The notes below the pieces were generated by a model. The model saw only the letters and a program-made list of their open reading frames with translations. It did not search any database and was not told the DNA's origin. 32,448 nucleotides of DNA from Spirochaetota bacterium (lineage in GTDB: Bacteria; Spirochaetota; Spirochaetia; Treponematales; UBA12059). The position numbers were made by a program, and so were the translations under genes. This document shows, in pieces, positions 16,723-25,552 of this stretch; positions within the stretch are counted from its first letter, which is position 1; each line of letters opens with the position of its first letter. Location of the stretch: the NCBI GenBank assembly GCA_020048755.1, contig JAIFMD010000022.1, forward strand, positions 1 to 32,448, written 5' to 3'.

Positions 16723-18333
16723 TCAGCCTTGTGAGACGACCAGGACCTCGTACGGGCCGAGTGTGCGTTCGCCAGCGTTGATGCGCTCACCTGCGGCTAC
16801 CCGGGTTCCCTGCAGCACGGTACCAACCGGGACGCTTATTGTTTTGAGCTTGCCGGAGAAGTTGAGGTACACCAGAAGATCCTGCTTGCCTTCTGACTGG
16901 CGGCGTTCCGTCCGCTTCCAGGCCATCACCTCCGGGGGGACGTCCAGCCAGGTCAGCGTTCCGGTGATCAGGGCTGGTTGGGACTTCCTGAGTCGCAGTA
17001 GGTCCGCATACCAGTTCCACAGCGAATCCGGATCCGTTTTCTGGGTGGCGACGTTCTTGTGCCGGTAGTCGGCATTGACCGGCAGCCAGGGGCTTGCAGG
17101 GCTGAATCCGGCATTGAGGCTGTCGTCCCACTGCATCGGGGTGCGTTCCGGGTCGCGGCCGATACGCAATGGCCAGGTAGCCACCCCGAGCGGGTCGCGG
17201 AGGCTGGCTTTGGGTAGTGGCTCGCAGTTCATGCCGATTTCCTCACCGTAATACAGGAATGGCGTGCCGCGCAGGCAGAGGAGCATCGTGGCCGCGACCC
17301 TGGCGCGCGCGTCAGCATGGCGACCGGAACGGTACCGGTAATAGTGTCGGGGCTGGTCGTGGTTGGACAATGTGAAATTTGGCCAGGCACTTGATGGCAG
17401 GAGCTCGTACCAGCGCTCTGCAGATTCCCTGAACAGACGTGCGCTCCATTTCCTGTAAAGGAAATCAAAATTGAAGGCCATGTGGAGCCCGTCGCAGTTG
17501 TTTCCGTGGCACGATGCGGCGAGTACAGGGTCCAGACCGTGCGTCTCGCCTATGAGCATCCTGTCACCATAGGAATCCGCGATGGCCCTGAAATCCTTGA
17601 ATACTCCAAAAATCTCGGGCCTGTTGCGGTCGTAGATGTGGTGCTGCAGCAGATTGGGTACCAGGTTGAAGCTGAACGGGTTGGACCGGAACTCGGCGTC
17701 CTTGAAATACGCGGTTGCCACATCCATGCGGAAGCCGTCGGCCCCAAGGTCAAGCCAGAAGCGGGTGGCGTCGTAGATAGCCTCCCTGAGTTCCGGATTC
17801 CGCCAGTTGAACTCGGGCTGGTTGCGCGTGAAGGTTGCCAGGTACCACTCGCCGGTGGCCTCGTTGGGATACCAGGCCGACCGTTGCTCAAAGAGGCTTA
17901 TCCAGTTGTTGGGCGGTCGCCGGCCGGTCCTGGGTTTCCAGAGGTACCAGTCATGCCGGGGATCGGTCCTGGACGAGCGGGCTGCCTTGAACCAGGGATG
18001 CTCGTCAGATGAATGGTTGACTACAAGGTCAACAACGATGCGCAGTCCGCGCTCATGGGCCGCAGTCAGCAGGGACTGGAAATCTTCAAGGCTTCCGAAG
18101 ATTGGATCTACATCCTTGTAGTCGGATATGTCATAGCCAAAATCCTTCATGGGACTCTTGAAAAACGGGCTTATCCACAGTGCGTCTACACCCAGTTCCT
18201 GGAAATAATCCAGCTTTTCCTGTATGCCTTTCAGATCGCCTATGCCATCCGCGTTGGAGTCCTTGAAGCTGCGTGGGTATACCTGGTAGAAGACGGCCTG
18301 CTTCCACCAGTTGCTGTCCCGTCTGTCTATCAC
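16723..18333 (-). CDS. GH13 alpha-glucosidase (oligo-1,6-glucosidase / alpha-amylase family)
   Basis: WWKQAVFYQVYPRSFKDSNADGIGDLKGI; DLVVNHSSDEHPWF; GFRMDVA; MLIGETHG; LSNHDQPRHYYRY. GTG start at 18333 with GTGA overlap. Confidence 0.93.
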   Translation of the reverse strand: MIDRRDSNWWKQAVFYQVYPRSFKDSNADGIGDLKGIQEKLDYFQELGVDALWISPFFKSPMKDFGYDISDYKDVDPIFGSLEDFQSLLTAAHERGLRIVVDLVVNHSSDEHPWFKAARSSRTDPRHDWYLWKPRTGRRPPNNWISLFEQRSAWYPNEATGEWYLATFTRNQPEFNWRNPELREAIYDATRFWLDLGADGFRMDVATAYFKDAEFRSNPFSFNLVPNLLQHHIYDRNRPEIFGVFKDFRAIADSYGDRMLIGETHGLDPVLAASCHGNNCDGLHMAFNFDFLYRKWSARLFRESAERWYELLPSSAWPNFTLSNHDQPRHYYRYRSGRHADARARVAATMLLCLRGTPFLYYGEEIGMNCEPLPKASLRDPLGVATWPLRIGRDPERTPMQWDDSLNAGFSPASPWLPVNADYRHKNVATQKTDPDSLWNWYADLLRLRKSQPALITGTLTWLDVPPEVMAWKRTERRQSEGKQDLLVYLNFSGKLKTISVPVGTVLQGTRVAAGERINAGERTLGPYEVLVVSQG

Positions 18334-18665
18334 GCATTGCCTCCTTGCGGGCTGCTGCCCCGTACGGCCCGGCCCAGTGGAAGGACCGCCTCGAGGATCA
18401 GATCCGAGCCGGCCCTGGTCTGGCAGGCGAGGCGTTCTCCGGTCCCGGCCTGGACTGCCTGCAGCCTGGTGCGTTCCCGATCTGCCATGGGGCTGGTTGT
18501 TCCAGAAATGACGCGGACCCTGCAGGTGCCGCATTGGGCCTTTCCGCCACAGTCGTGCCGGAGCGAAGCACCTGCCCGCTGCGCTGATACAAGTATGGAC
18601 AACGCCGGAGTTGTATCGAAATCCACGGCAGGTCGGTCCGCATAGGACAGCCGCACGCTGGCCAT
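18330..18665 (-). CDS. 2Fe-2S ferredoxin-like protein
   Basis: LRHDCGGKAQCGTCRVRVISG...GERLACQTRAG: C-x5-C-x2-C plus distal Cys. Confidence 0.87.
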   Translation of the reverse strand: MASVRLSYADRPAVDFDTTPALSILVSAQRAGASLRHDCGGKAQCGTCRVRVISGTTSPMADRERTRLQAVQAGTGERLACQTRAGSDLILEAVLPLGRAVRGSSPQGGNA

Positions 18666-19705
18666 CAGCGTGCCACCATCACTTTGTTCCTGCCACTCTG
18701 TTTGGACAGGTACATGGCCTTGTCTGCCCTGTCTATGACAGATTTGCCGGTCAGGTCCCGCTCCGGGTCGTACTGAGCCACTCCGAGTGAAAGGGTAACC
18801 GACATCCGCTGACCTTCATACTCGATTGCCATGCCCTCTATGCCCTTGCGGATGCGTTCCGCGATTATTTCCGCGGCCGCGGCGTTGGTGTCAGGCAGAA
18901 GCATGCAGAATTCCTCTCCGCCATAGCGGGCGGCCACATCTACGGAGCGTGTCTGGGTCTGTATCAGTTTTGCCACGCTTTTCAGCACTTCGTCGCCGCA
19001 GCTATGGCCGTAGGTGTCGTTGAAAATCTTGAAGTGGTCTATGTCGCACATGATGACCGACAAGGGCTTTTCGGTAAAAGCGCTTTCTTCCATCCGGTCC
19101 AGGAGTACGGTGTAGAAGTAGTGCTTCATCCGGAGCTTGGTCATCATGTCGGTAGTCGTCATCTCGAACAGGAACGCGTTGCTGATGGCAATGGATGCCA
19201 GGATGGCGATATTGAGGAGGTAGTCCTTCTCATAGCTTGAGAATTCTTCGTCGATTATCTGCTCGCCCAGCAATATCAAGCCGTTGACGACACCCTTGGC
19301 CTTGAGCGGTACGAGCAGGCACGGTTCCATTGATTCCAGGACTTCCAGGCCACCCAGATTGCCGAAACGTGCCCTGATTTCAGCCAGCGTCCAGCAGCGT
19401 GTCTCGCGGGCAAACAGCCGCATGGCCGGCGAGTCCTCGGGGATGCTGTAGTCATGGTCGTGTTCGAGTTCAAATCCCTTGAAGTTGCGGTGGAGGTTGA
19501 AGGTCGTGGAGTCCAGGCCTTTTTTGGTGTAGAGGGCGGCCTTGAGCACCTTCATCTGGCCCATGATCGTATACAGTATTGATTCTATGAGGATACCATA
19601 ATCCAGCGTCGAGTTGAGGCTTTTTGAAATTTCGAAAAGCTGCTTGAGATCGAATATCTGTTTTTCATATTCGTCCCGTACCTTGATGATTTCGCTGTTT
19701 TCCAC
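18665..19705 (-). CDS. Diguanylate cyclase, GAF-like sensor plus GGDEF
   Basis: GGEEF active site (ARYGGEEFCMLLPDT); RSVD I-site five residues upstream; DIDHFKIFNDTYGHSCGDEVL. GTG start; stop overlaps the next ATG by 1 nt. Confidence 0.9.
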   Translation of the reverse strand: MENSEIIKVRDEYEKQIFDLKQLFEISKSLNSTLDYGILIESILYTIMGQMKVLKAALYTKKGLDSTTFNLHRNFKGFELEHDHDYSIPEDSPAMRLFARETRCWTLAEIRARFGNLGGLEVLESMEPCLLVPLKAKGVVNGLILLGEQIIDEEFSSYEKDYLLNIAILASIAISNAFLFEMTTTDMMTKLRMKHYFYTVLLDRMEESAFTEKPLSVIMCDIDHFKIFNDTYGHSCGDEVLKSVAKLIQTQTRSVDVAARYGGEEFCMLLPDTNAAAAEIIAERIRKGIEGMAIEYEGQRMSVTLSLGVAQYDPERDLTGKSVIDRADKAMYLSKQSGRNKVMVAR

Positions 19706-19711
19706 TCTGGT

Positions 19712-19749
19712 ATCACGTCCCCTGAATGGTTAGGAGTATACGACGTGAT
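19712..19749. promoter_or_regulatory. Inverted repeat flanking the -10 region of the GGDEF promoter
   Basis: ATCACGTC (19712-19719) and GACGTGAT (19742-19749), enclosing minus-strand TATACT (19740-19735). Confidence 0.4.
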
Positions 19750-19773
19750 GCTTTTTAAAGCCACCAGTAAGAG

Positions 19774-20052
19774 TCAGTCTGGCTCGGCAAGTCTGAACCC
19801 TGACGGGGTCGTGGTCTCGCCAATCCAGCGGGAATACACGTTACCCGTCGTTTCCTCGAACCGTTCACGGTCTTCCTGCCGGATGGCCACGATAAAACCC
19901 TCGCTACAAGGCTGCTGGAGGGCTCTTGCCAGGGCCGCGGGCCTGATTGCAGCGCCTGTGGTTCCACATGCATCCTCGAGCGCGGTGAGAGGACTGCCGG
20001 ACCATGTAAGCACACAGCGTGCTATCCGGCCGGAAATTGCCCTGGTCACCAT
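19774..20052 (-). CDS. Hypothetical protein (start uncertain; the frame stays open upstream)
   Basis: ORF ...MVTRAISGRIARCVLTWSGSPLTALEDACGTTGAAIRPAALARALQQPCSEGFIVAIRQEDRERFEE.... Coding-like sequence LLGGREVAGCFESAGELIYLVGGDHPDALS precedes the Met without an ATG/GTG/TTG. Confidence 0.45.
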   Translation of the reverse strand: MVTRAISGRIARCVLTWSGSPLTALEDACGTTGAAIRPAALARALQQPCSEGFIVAIRQEDRERFEETTGNVYSRWIGETTTPSGFRLAEPD

Positions 20053-20135
20053 GGACAGAGCGTCGGGGTGATCGCCTCCGACCAGGTAGATGAGCTCGCC
20101 GGCCGATTCAAAGCAGCCAGCTACTTCCCTGCCAC

Positions 20136-21953
20136 CTAGTAGAATAGACGTACTTCTTCTCCCTGCGCCTTGTGGCGCATTTTAAGGTACATCGCCCCTG
20201 CTGTCTTCTTGTAGAAATAGCCCGATGCGTTGTAGCTCTCGAAGCCGGAATCCATGTTGTAGTCCAGGCCGTACAGCTGGATTTTAACATATGGCTTGAC
20301 GCCGTAGAGCGTCAGGTAGTGAGAATATCCGACCGGGAATTCAGCGGTGTAGATGGTGTTCTCGGGACTGGACCGCACCCGCATGACGGGAGCGCAGGTC
20401 CAGGCCCAGGCACCCGGGCCAAGCTCCTTGTAGAAGCTCACGGCGTGCGGATAGAAGGGCGAGTCCACGGCAACGGGGTATGCCTCGGCCGCGGAGAGCC
20501 GTTCTGCTGAAGGGGTCATCGTGCCCTCCAGGATCGTTACGCTTCTGGGCAGGGAGCCATCGACTGCCGCGAGTCTGAGGAATCCCAGGACAAGGCTCTG
20601 ACCGATACCGGTATAGATGGGTTTGTCCACCGCGGCAGCAAGTTGTATGAGTGCTTTCCCCGCGCTGAGTCCTGCAAGCGCGTTGCATACACCGTCCGCT
20701 CCTGTTGGCAGGAAGAATCCACCCTCCGCTTTGCGAACTGCAGGAGCGATTGTCTTGTCGACCAGTTCGATGGCCCTGGCAAACGGATTCTCTTCTTCGC
20801 TCAGGTAACGCCGTGCGTCGAGGTAGGCCTCTATCAACGCGATGGACTGTGTCACATCGGCTTTGGAGAAGTCCAGGGTCCGCGCCAATGCCATTGCTTC
20901 CTGTGCCAGGGAGTACGGTGCCCGGTCAAAGAGCAAGGGTACGATGCCCGTGGTATAAAACAGTGCTGGAGAACGGGTCTGAACCTGGCGCTCGATTGTC
21001 TTGACCTGGGCCAGGGTGGCTTCTTCGAAGGCTGCCATGGTGGTAGCGGTTTTTCCGGCAAACGGCGTGCTTTTCCAGCTCAGAAGCGCGGTGAACTTGC
21101 CTCTCACGATCGGCACGAGGGCAGCCGCGGCGTCCTTGTTGTCCCTCCTGAGGGCTTCTGCCATGTAAGCCGTGAAGTATGCTTCATTGAACTCGCCGGC
21201 AGCACCAGGTGTGGTCGACCATGTAGCCGCGGTGGCATTGAATGCCGGTCCCGAGAGGGCAGACCAGGCCTTGTCGCGCCAGTCGGACAGTTCCTTGTTC
21301 CAGACCGCTGGATCCATGGGGGCCTGGGCGATGAACTGGGTGGGAGATGCAGGCTTGCGCTCATCCTCGCGGGCCGAAACAAAGGGTCTGAATGAACCTT
21401 TGGCGGCTTCAATTGTCAGTGTCCTGGGTTCGGTACCGGTCTTGATCCCGGAAATGCTGTAGGTTGCGCCGCTGAACGAGAGGCGCAATGTTCCGTTTTC
21501 ACCGGGTGCCAGCATGGTTGCGCCGTAAGCAAGCTCATAGCGCACGATAGCCTTTGCGGTTGCCGTAGTATCCTTGGGCAGCACCTGCCAGGAAGCGCGC
21601 CCGTCGGCCTCCAGATCCGTGCTTGCTACGATGCGGGTACCATCATCGAACAGTATGGAGAAGCCCTTTTCCGTGGCTTTATGCGAAACAGGCAGGATCC
21701 TGCGCTCTTTTCCGGCCGGGCTGATCAGTAAAAGTGGATAGCGTTCAGAAAAAATCAGCCTGAGTCCGTTGGCACTCAATTCCGCAGAACGCAGGCCTTC
21801 GCCATTGTTCGAGGGCAGGCCCTTGAACGAAAGCCCCCCGGCAACAGCTATGACCGGACCCTTTGACGGGAATTGTATGACGACGAGGACCACGAAGATG
21901 GCGGCATACAAAACGGCAATAGCCGCCGCTCTGCCGAATGCGCTTATTCTCAT
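20136..21953 (-). CDS. Large exported or membrane-anchored protein, hypothetical
   Basis: 605-aa ORF with N-terminal hydrophobic segment MRISAFGRAAAIAVLYAAIFVVLVVIQFPSKG; consistent coding character. Confidence 0.75.
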   Translation of the reverse strand: MRISAFGRAAAIAVLYAAIFVVLVVIQFPSKGPVIAVAGGLSFKGLPSNNGEGLRSAELSANGLRLIFSERYPLLLISPAGKERRILPVSHKATEKGFSILFDDGTRIVASTDLEADGRASWQVLPKDTTATAKAIVRYELAYGATMLAPGENGTLRLSFSGATYSISGIKTGTEPRTLTIEAAKGSFRPFVSAREDERKPASPTQFIAQAPMDPAVWNKELSDWRDKAWSALSGPAFNATAATWSTTPGAAGEFNEAYFTAYMAEALRRDNKDAAAALVPIVRGKFTALLSWKSTPFAGKTATTMAAFEEATLAQVKTIERQVQTRSPALFYTTGIVPLLFDRAPYSLAQEAMALARTLDFSKADVTQSIALIEAYLDARRYLSEEENPFARAIELVDKTIAPAVRKAEGGFFLPTGADGVCNALAGLSAGKALIQLAAAVDKPIYTGIGQSLVLGFLRLAAVDGSLPRSVTILEGTMTPSAERLSAAEAYPVAVDSPFYPHAVSFYKELGPGAWAWTCAPVMRVRSSPENTIYTAEFPVGYSHYLTLYGVKPYVKIQLYGLDYNMDSGFESYNASGYFYKKTAGAMYLKMRHKAQGEEVRLFY

Positions 21954-22097
21954 ATTGATGCGACTATATACGTTTCATTACAGATTACGCAACTGCAACG
22001 CTTCCGCCGGCATCGGTCCGGCCTCGTTTGGCTTGCTAAACAATGCTAAAACGGCTACCATCGCAGACAAACCGACCAGTCGACCGGAGACAACAGC

Positions 22098-23534
22098 ATG
22101 AGATACCGTAGGGTGGCAACGTACGCCACCGTTATAGTCGCACTGAGCGTGCTCTTAGCTTCCTGCGCCGGCGTACCGGATTCCGTCCCCGTGCTGCCCG
22201 GCCCCGCAATCCAGGAGCCGGTTCCGCCCCCCCTTACCGAAGCGGAAAAGGAACGGATGGAACTCGACGCGATCTACCGCGCCATAGAGGCCGGTGATTT
22301 CGGCTCGGCCGAGGCCAGGCTTGCCGGACTCGCCGCCACCAAACCTGACAATCGCTCCTACCCGGTCCTCCGCTCGGCCGTGCTGCTGTCCATGGGCCGG
22401 ATCGACGATGCCCGTACTGCGCTCAAGGCAGAGCTTGGAGCATGGCCTGATAATATTGAGGCCCTGTTTGCCCTGGCAGAACTGGAACGCTTTGCCGGCG
22501 ATGCCAAGGCCCACCGTTCCGCCATTGAAGCGCTGGTCGTCAAGGATCCGAAAAACGCCGATGCGCAGGCCGCACTCGGTGACATCCACTACGAGAGCAA
22601 GAACTACACGAAGGCGGAAGCCTCGTACAAGGCCGCACTGGCACTTGCTCCGGCCAATGTCGAGGCCCTGCTCGGGTCGGCCCGGTTGCTGTACAAGCGC
22701 GACGACATGAAAGGCGCACTGGTTGCCCTCGACAAGGCGGTAGCCGCCGCTCCCGGTGATGCCATAGCGTACCTCGACCGCAGCCGTGTGCTTTACCAGC
22801 TTGGCCGCTACGCCGAGTGCGAAACCGACATGGATACCGCCATAAGGCTCGCTCCCGAGTCGGCCTGGAACTATGTCGAACGTGGCCGCCTCTATCTCGA
22901 TACCGGGCGCCTGGAAAACGCCAGGACGGATTTTGACCGTTCCATCGCACTCGACCCGGATTATTTTCTGGCCTATGTGTACCGGGCCTCGATCCATGAA
23001 AATTCCGGCAATGACCTTGCCGCACTGAACGATTACCGCACGGCCTCGACGCTGTATCCGGATTACTGGTACTCCTTTGAATCCATGGGCGTTCTGGCTT
23101 ACCGGCTGGGTTACTGGCGCGAGGCCTACACTGCCTTTGACAAGGCTTCCAACTATACAAAGACCCACGCCGAGTATTACATTGCTGCCGCCTTGGCGCT
23201 CATGCGGGACGGTGATGCCAAGGCTGCCAGGGAATATGCGGGCAAGAAACTCGCCAGGGTGGACAAGGAGAAATCCAACACGCAATGGCTGGCGCTCAGG
23301 CTCCTCTTTGACCAGGGCGAGATGACCTCGGAACTAGAAGTGCGCATCAACGCAGAAAAAAACCTGGACATCAAGGCTGCCATGCTGTACTACCTTGGCG
23401 CGTATTGGGTTGCCAGGGGCAAACCCGATCTGGGATCCAAATATATCCGGATGTCGTATGACGCCGATCGGATGGGGACGCTGGAGCGTCGTATGGCCGA
23501 GGCCGACCTGGCCCGTCTTTCAGTCAAGAAATAG
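22098..23534 (+). CDS. TPR-repeat lipoprotein
   Basis: Signal MRYRRVATYATVIVALSVLLASCAG; repeated TPR units (DAQAALGDIHYESKNYTKAEASYKAALALAPANVEALLGSARLLYKRDD...). Confidence 0.88.
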   Translation: MRYRRVATYATVIVALSVLLASCAGVPDSVPVLPGPAIQEPVPPPLTEAEKERMELDAIYRAIEAGDFGSAEARLAGLAATKPDNRSYPVLRSAVLLSMGRIDDARTALKAELGAWPDNIEALFALAELERFAGDAKAHRSAIEALVVKDPKNADAQAALGDIHYESKNYTKAEASYKAALALAPANVEALLGSARLLYKRDDMKGALVALDKAVAAAPGDAIAYLDRSRVLYQLGRYAECETDMDTAIRLAPESAWNYVERGRLYLDTGRLENARTDFDRSIALDPDYFLAYVYRASIHENSGNDLAALNDYRTASTLYPDYWYSFESMGVLAYRLGYWREAYTAFDKASNYTKTHAEYYIAAALALMRDGDAKAAREYAGKKLARVDKEKSNTQWLALRLLFDQGEMTSELEVRINAEKNLDIKAAMLYYLGAYWVARGKPDLGSKYIRMSYDADRMGTLERRMAEADLARLSVKK

Positions 23535-23569
23535 AACATCCACGTAAAACACCAAAGAACGGAGCAACG

Positions 23570-24745
23570 ATGTCTGATACGGTCAAGGTCCTCGAACTGG
23601 CGGGACGCAGGATAGTCCTCGTGGGTACGGCCCACGTTTCAATGGAAAGTGTCGACGAGGTTGCCGCGGTCATCGCAAGCGAGTCTCCTGCCGCGGTGTG
23701 CGTGGAGCTTGACGAGGGACGCTGGCGGGCAATGAATTCACCCGACGCCTGGGAGAAGACCGACATCGTCAAGGTGATCAAGGAGGGCCAGGCCTTCCTG
23801 CTGCTCGCCAACCTGGCGCTTTCCTCGTTCCAGCGCAGGATGGGGGCGGATTCGGGCGTAAAGCCGGGAGCCGAGATGGTGGCCGCCATCCACGCGGCAG
23901 AGGCAGCGGGCATCCCGTACAGCTTTTGCGACCGTGACGTAAAGACGACACTCAGACGCGCCTGGGGCAAATCAAACTTCTGGAACAAGTCAAAGCTCGT
24001 AGCCCAGCTCATCGCCGCCGCCTTCTCCAACGAGAAACCGGATACTGCCGAAATAGAGCGCCTGAAAGTGCGCTCCGAGCTGGACGAGATGATGGGCGAG
24101 CTGGCCGCGTACCTGCCGAGCGTCAAGGAAGTGCTGATAGACGAGCGGGACCGCTACCTTGCCTCAAAAATATGGGCAACGCCGGGTGACAGGCTCGTCG
24201 CGGTGATCGGCGCGGGGCATGGCTCCGGAGTTGAAAACTGGCTTGGGCGCCTTGCCGCAGACAGCGCGACCACCGATGTGTCTGACATCGACAAGGTGCC
24301 GCCCCCCGGCCTGCTGGCACGTTCCGCCGGCTGGCTTGTGCCAGCCCTGATCGTGGGTTTCATCGCCGTGGGATTCTTTACATCGGGCGCAGAAGCCAGC
24401 CTGCAGATGCTGCTCCGCTGGGTAGCGCTCAACGGCACACTCGCGGCGGTTGGCTCGCTGCTCTGCCTGGCACACCCGCTGACCATCCTTGTATCGTTTG
24501 CGGCAGCACCCATAGCCACGCTCAACCCCCTCGTTGCCGTGGGCTTTTTCTCCGGCATTGTTGAAGCCTGGCTCCGCAAGCCCCGGGTCTCTGATTTTCA
24601 GACCCTCTCCACGGATGTCTCCACCGTGCGCGGTTTCTATACAAACAAGGTAACGCATATCCTGCTGGTCTTCTTCCTCTCCAGCTTCGGCGGCGCGCTG
24701 GGCAACTTCATCGCGCTGCCATTCCTTGCCGGCGGAGCGCTCTGA
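23570..24745 (+). CDS. TraB/PrgY-family protein with C-terminal membrane region
   Basis: RRIVLVGTAHVSMESVDEV; PAAVCVELDEGRW; LIDERDRYLASKI; VAVIGAGHGSGVENWL; C-terminal TM helices. Confidence 0.85.
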   Translation: MSDTVKVLELAGRRIVLVGTAHVSMESVDEVAAVIASESPAAVCVELDEGRWRAMNSPDAWEKTDIVKVIKEGQAFLLLANLALSSFQRRMGADSGVKPGAEMVAAIHAAEAAGIPYSFCDRDVKTTLRRAWGKSNFWNKSKLVAQLIAAAFSNEKPDTAEIERLKVRSELDEMMGELAAYLPSVKEVLIDERDRYLASKIWATPGDRLVAVIGAGHGSGVENWLGRLAADSATTDVSDIDKVPPPGLLARSAGWLVPALIVGFIAVGFFTSGAEASLQMLLRWVALNGTLAAVGSLLCLAHPLTILVSFAAAPIATLNPLVAVGFFSGIVEAWLRKPRVSDFQTLSTDVSTVRGFYTNKVTHILLVFFLSSFGGALGNFIALPFLAGGAL

Positions 24746-24750
24746 CAATC

Positions 24751-24778
24751 GGGGCGGAGAAGCCTGCTTCTCCGTCCC
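24751..24778 (+). terminator. Strong hairpin downstream of the traB-like gene (no obvious U-tract)
   Basis: GGGGCGGAGAAGC-CT-GCTTCTCCGTCCC: 13-bp stem with one G-T wobble. Confidence 0.55.
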
Positions 24779-24885
24779 GCTCGACTTCTGCTTTCCCATC
24801 CTTTCAGCCCCTGCTACCTGCCAGCACTGGATTCCGCTATATCCCTCATGTCTTATCAATTCAGTGATAATTATTACAATGCCCC

Positions 24886-24914
24886 TTTTCATTCCATGCG
24901 TCTTGCGCTATATT
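24886..24914 (+). promoter_or_regulatory. Promoter of the TetR/ABC export operon
   Basis: TTTTCA (24886-24891), 17-nt spacer, TATATT (24909-24914). Confidence 0.5.
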
Positions 24915-24930
24915 ACCTACAAGTTGGTAA
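24913..24930. promoter_or_regulatory. TetR-type operator palindrome overlapping the operon -10 box
   Basis: TTACCTACAAGTTGGTAA: 18-bp dyad (TTACC-n-AC-nn-GT-n-GGTAA), 5' of the TetR gene. Confidence 0.6.
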
Positions 24931-24946
24931 GTTCAAGGAGCAGTAA

Positions 24947-25552
24947 CTGAAGGTCCAGAAAAACAGTGAATCAAGGGAACTTCTCCTGGAAGCGGCTGAA
25001 AAGCTGTTCATGCGCAAGGGCTATGCAGCGACGACCCTACGGGACATATCCGCAGAGCTAGGTGTATCCCATGCCTCGCTGTACTACCACTTTCCTGGCG
25101 GCAAGGAATCCCTGTTCGAGGCCGTGACCGAAAAAAGCGTCCTCCACCATGGAGACGGGCTTGCGAGGGCCATGGCAGAAGGTGGAACCCACCTGCGTGG
25201 CCGTATGCTCGGTGCTGCCGCGTGGCTGCTTTCAAACCCGCCGATGGACCTGATACGAATGGCAGAGACCGATATGCCGGCGCTTCCGGAGGCGGTTGCG
25301 CGCAGGTTGATGGAACTGATTTACGTGAAGATGCTGCTGCCGATCACCGTGGCCTTCGAGGAGGCCCGGGTAGCAGGCGAGATAGAAGCCGGGACTGATT
25401 CAGGCATGGTGGCAAGCGCGTTGTTCGGCATGCTGGAGAGCCTGCATGCCGCGCCTGTGGCTTATGTCAGGAAGTCGAAGATAGAAATGGCAGGGGAACT
25501 GATTGTGATAATGCTCAAGGGAATAGAGTACAGAGAAGGAGAAACCGTATGA
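24947..25552 (+). CDS. TetR/AcrR-family transcriptional regulator (apparent CTG start)
   Basis: KVQKNSESRELLLEAAEKLFMRKGYAATTLRDISAELGVSHASLYYHFPGGKESLFEAV. SD AAGGAG at 24935-24940; an in-frame TAA just before CTG 24947 leaves no upstream ATG/GTG/TTG. Confidence 0.85.
   Translation: MKVQKNSESRELLLEAAEKLFMRKGYAATTLRDISAELGVSHASLYYHFPGGKESLFEAVTEKSVLHHGDGLARAMAEGGTHLRGRMLGAAAWLLSNPPMDLIRMAETDMPALPEAVARRLMELIYVKMLLPITVAFEEARVAGEIEAGTDSGMVASALFGMLESLHAAPVAYVRKSKIEMAGELIVIMLKGIEYREGETV

Noticed and set aside
20643-21395. 250-aa plus-strand ORF antisense to the 605-aa exported protein
   Set aside because: Cys/Gly/Arg-rich translation without motif; the opposite strand has a consistent long coding frame.
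22155-23285. 376-aa minus-strand ORF antisense to the TPR lipoprotein
   Set aside because: Mirror artefact of a high-GC coding gene; no signal peptide or family motif.
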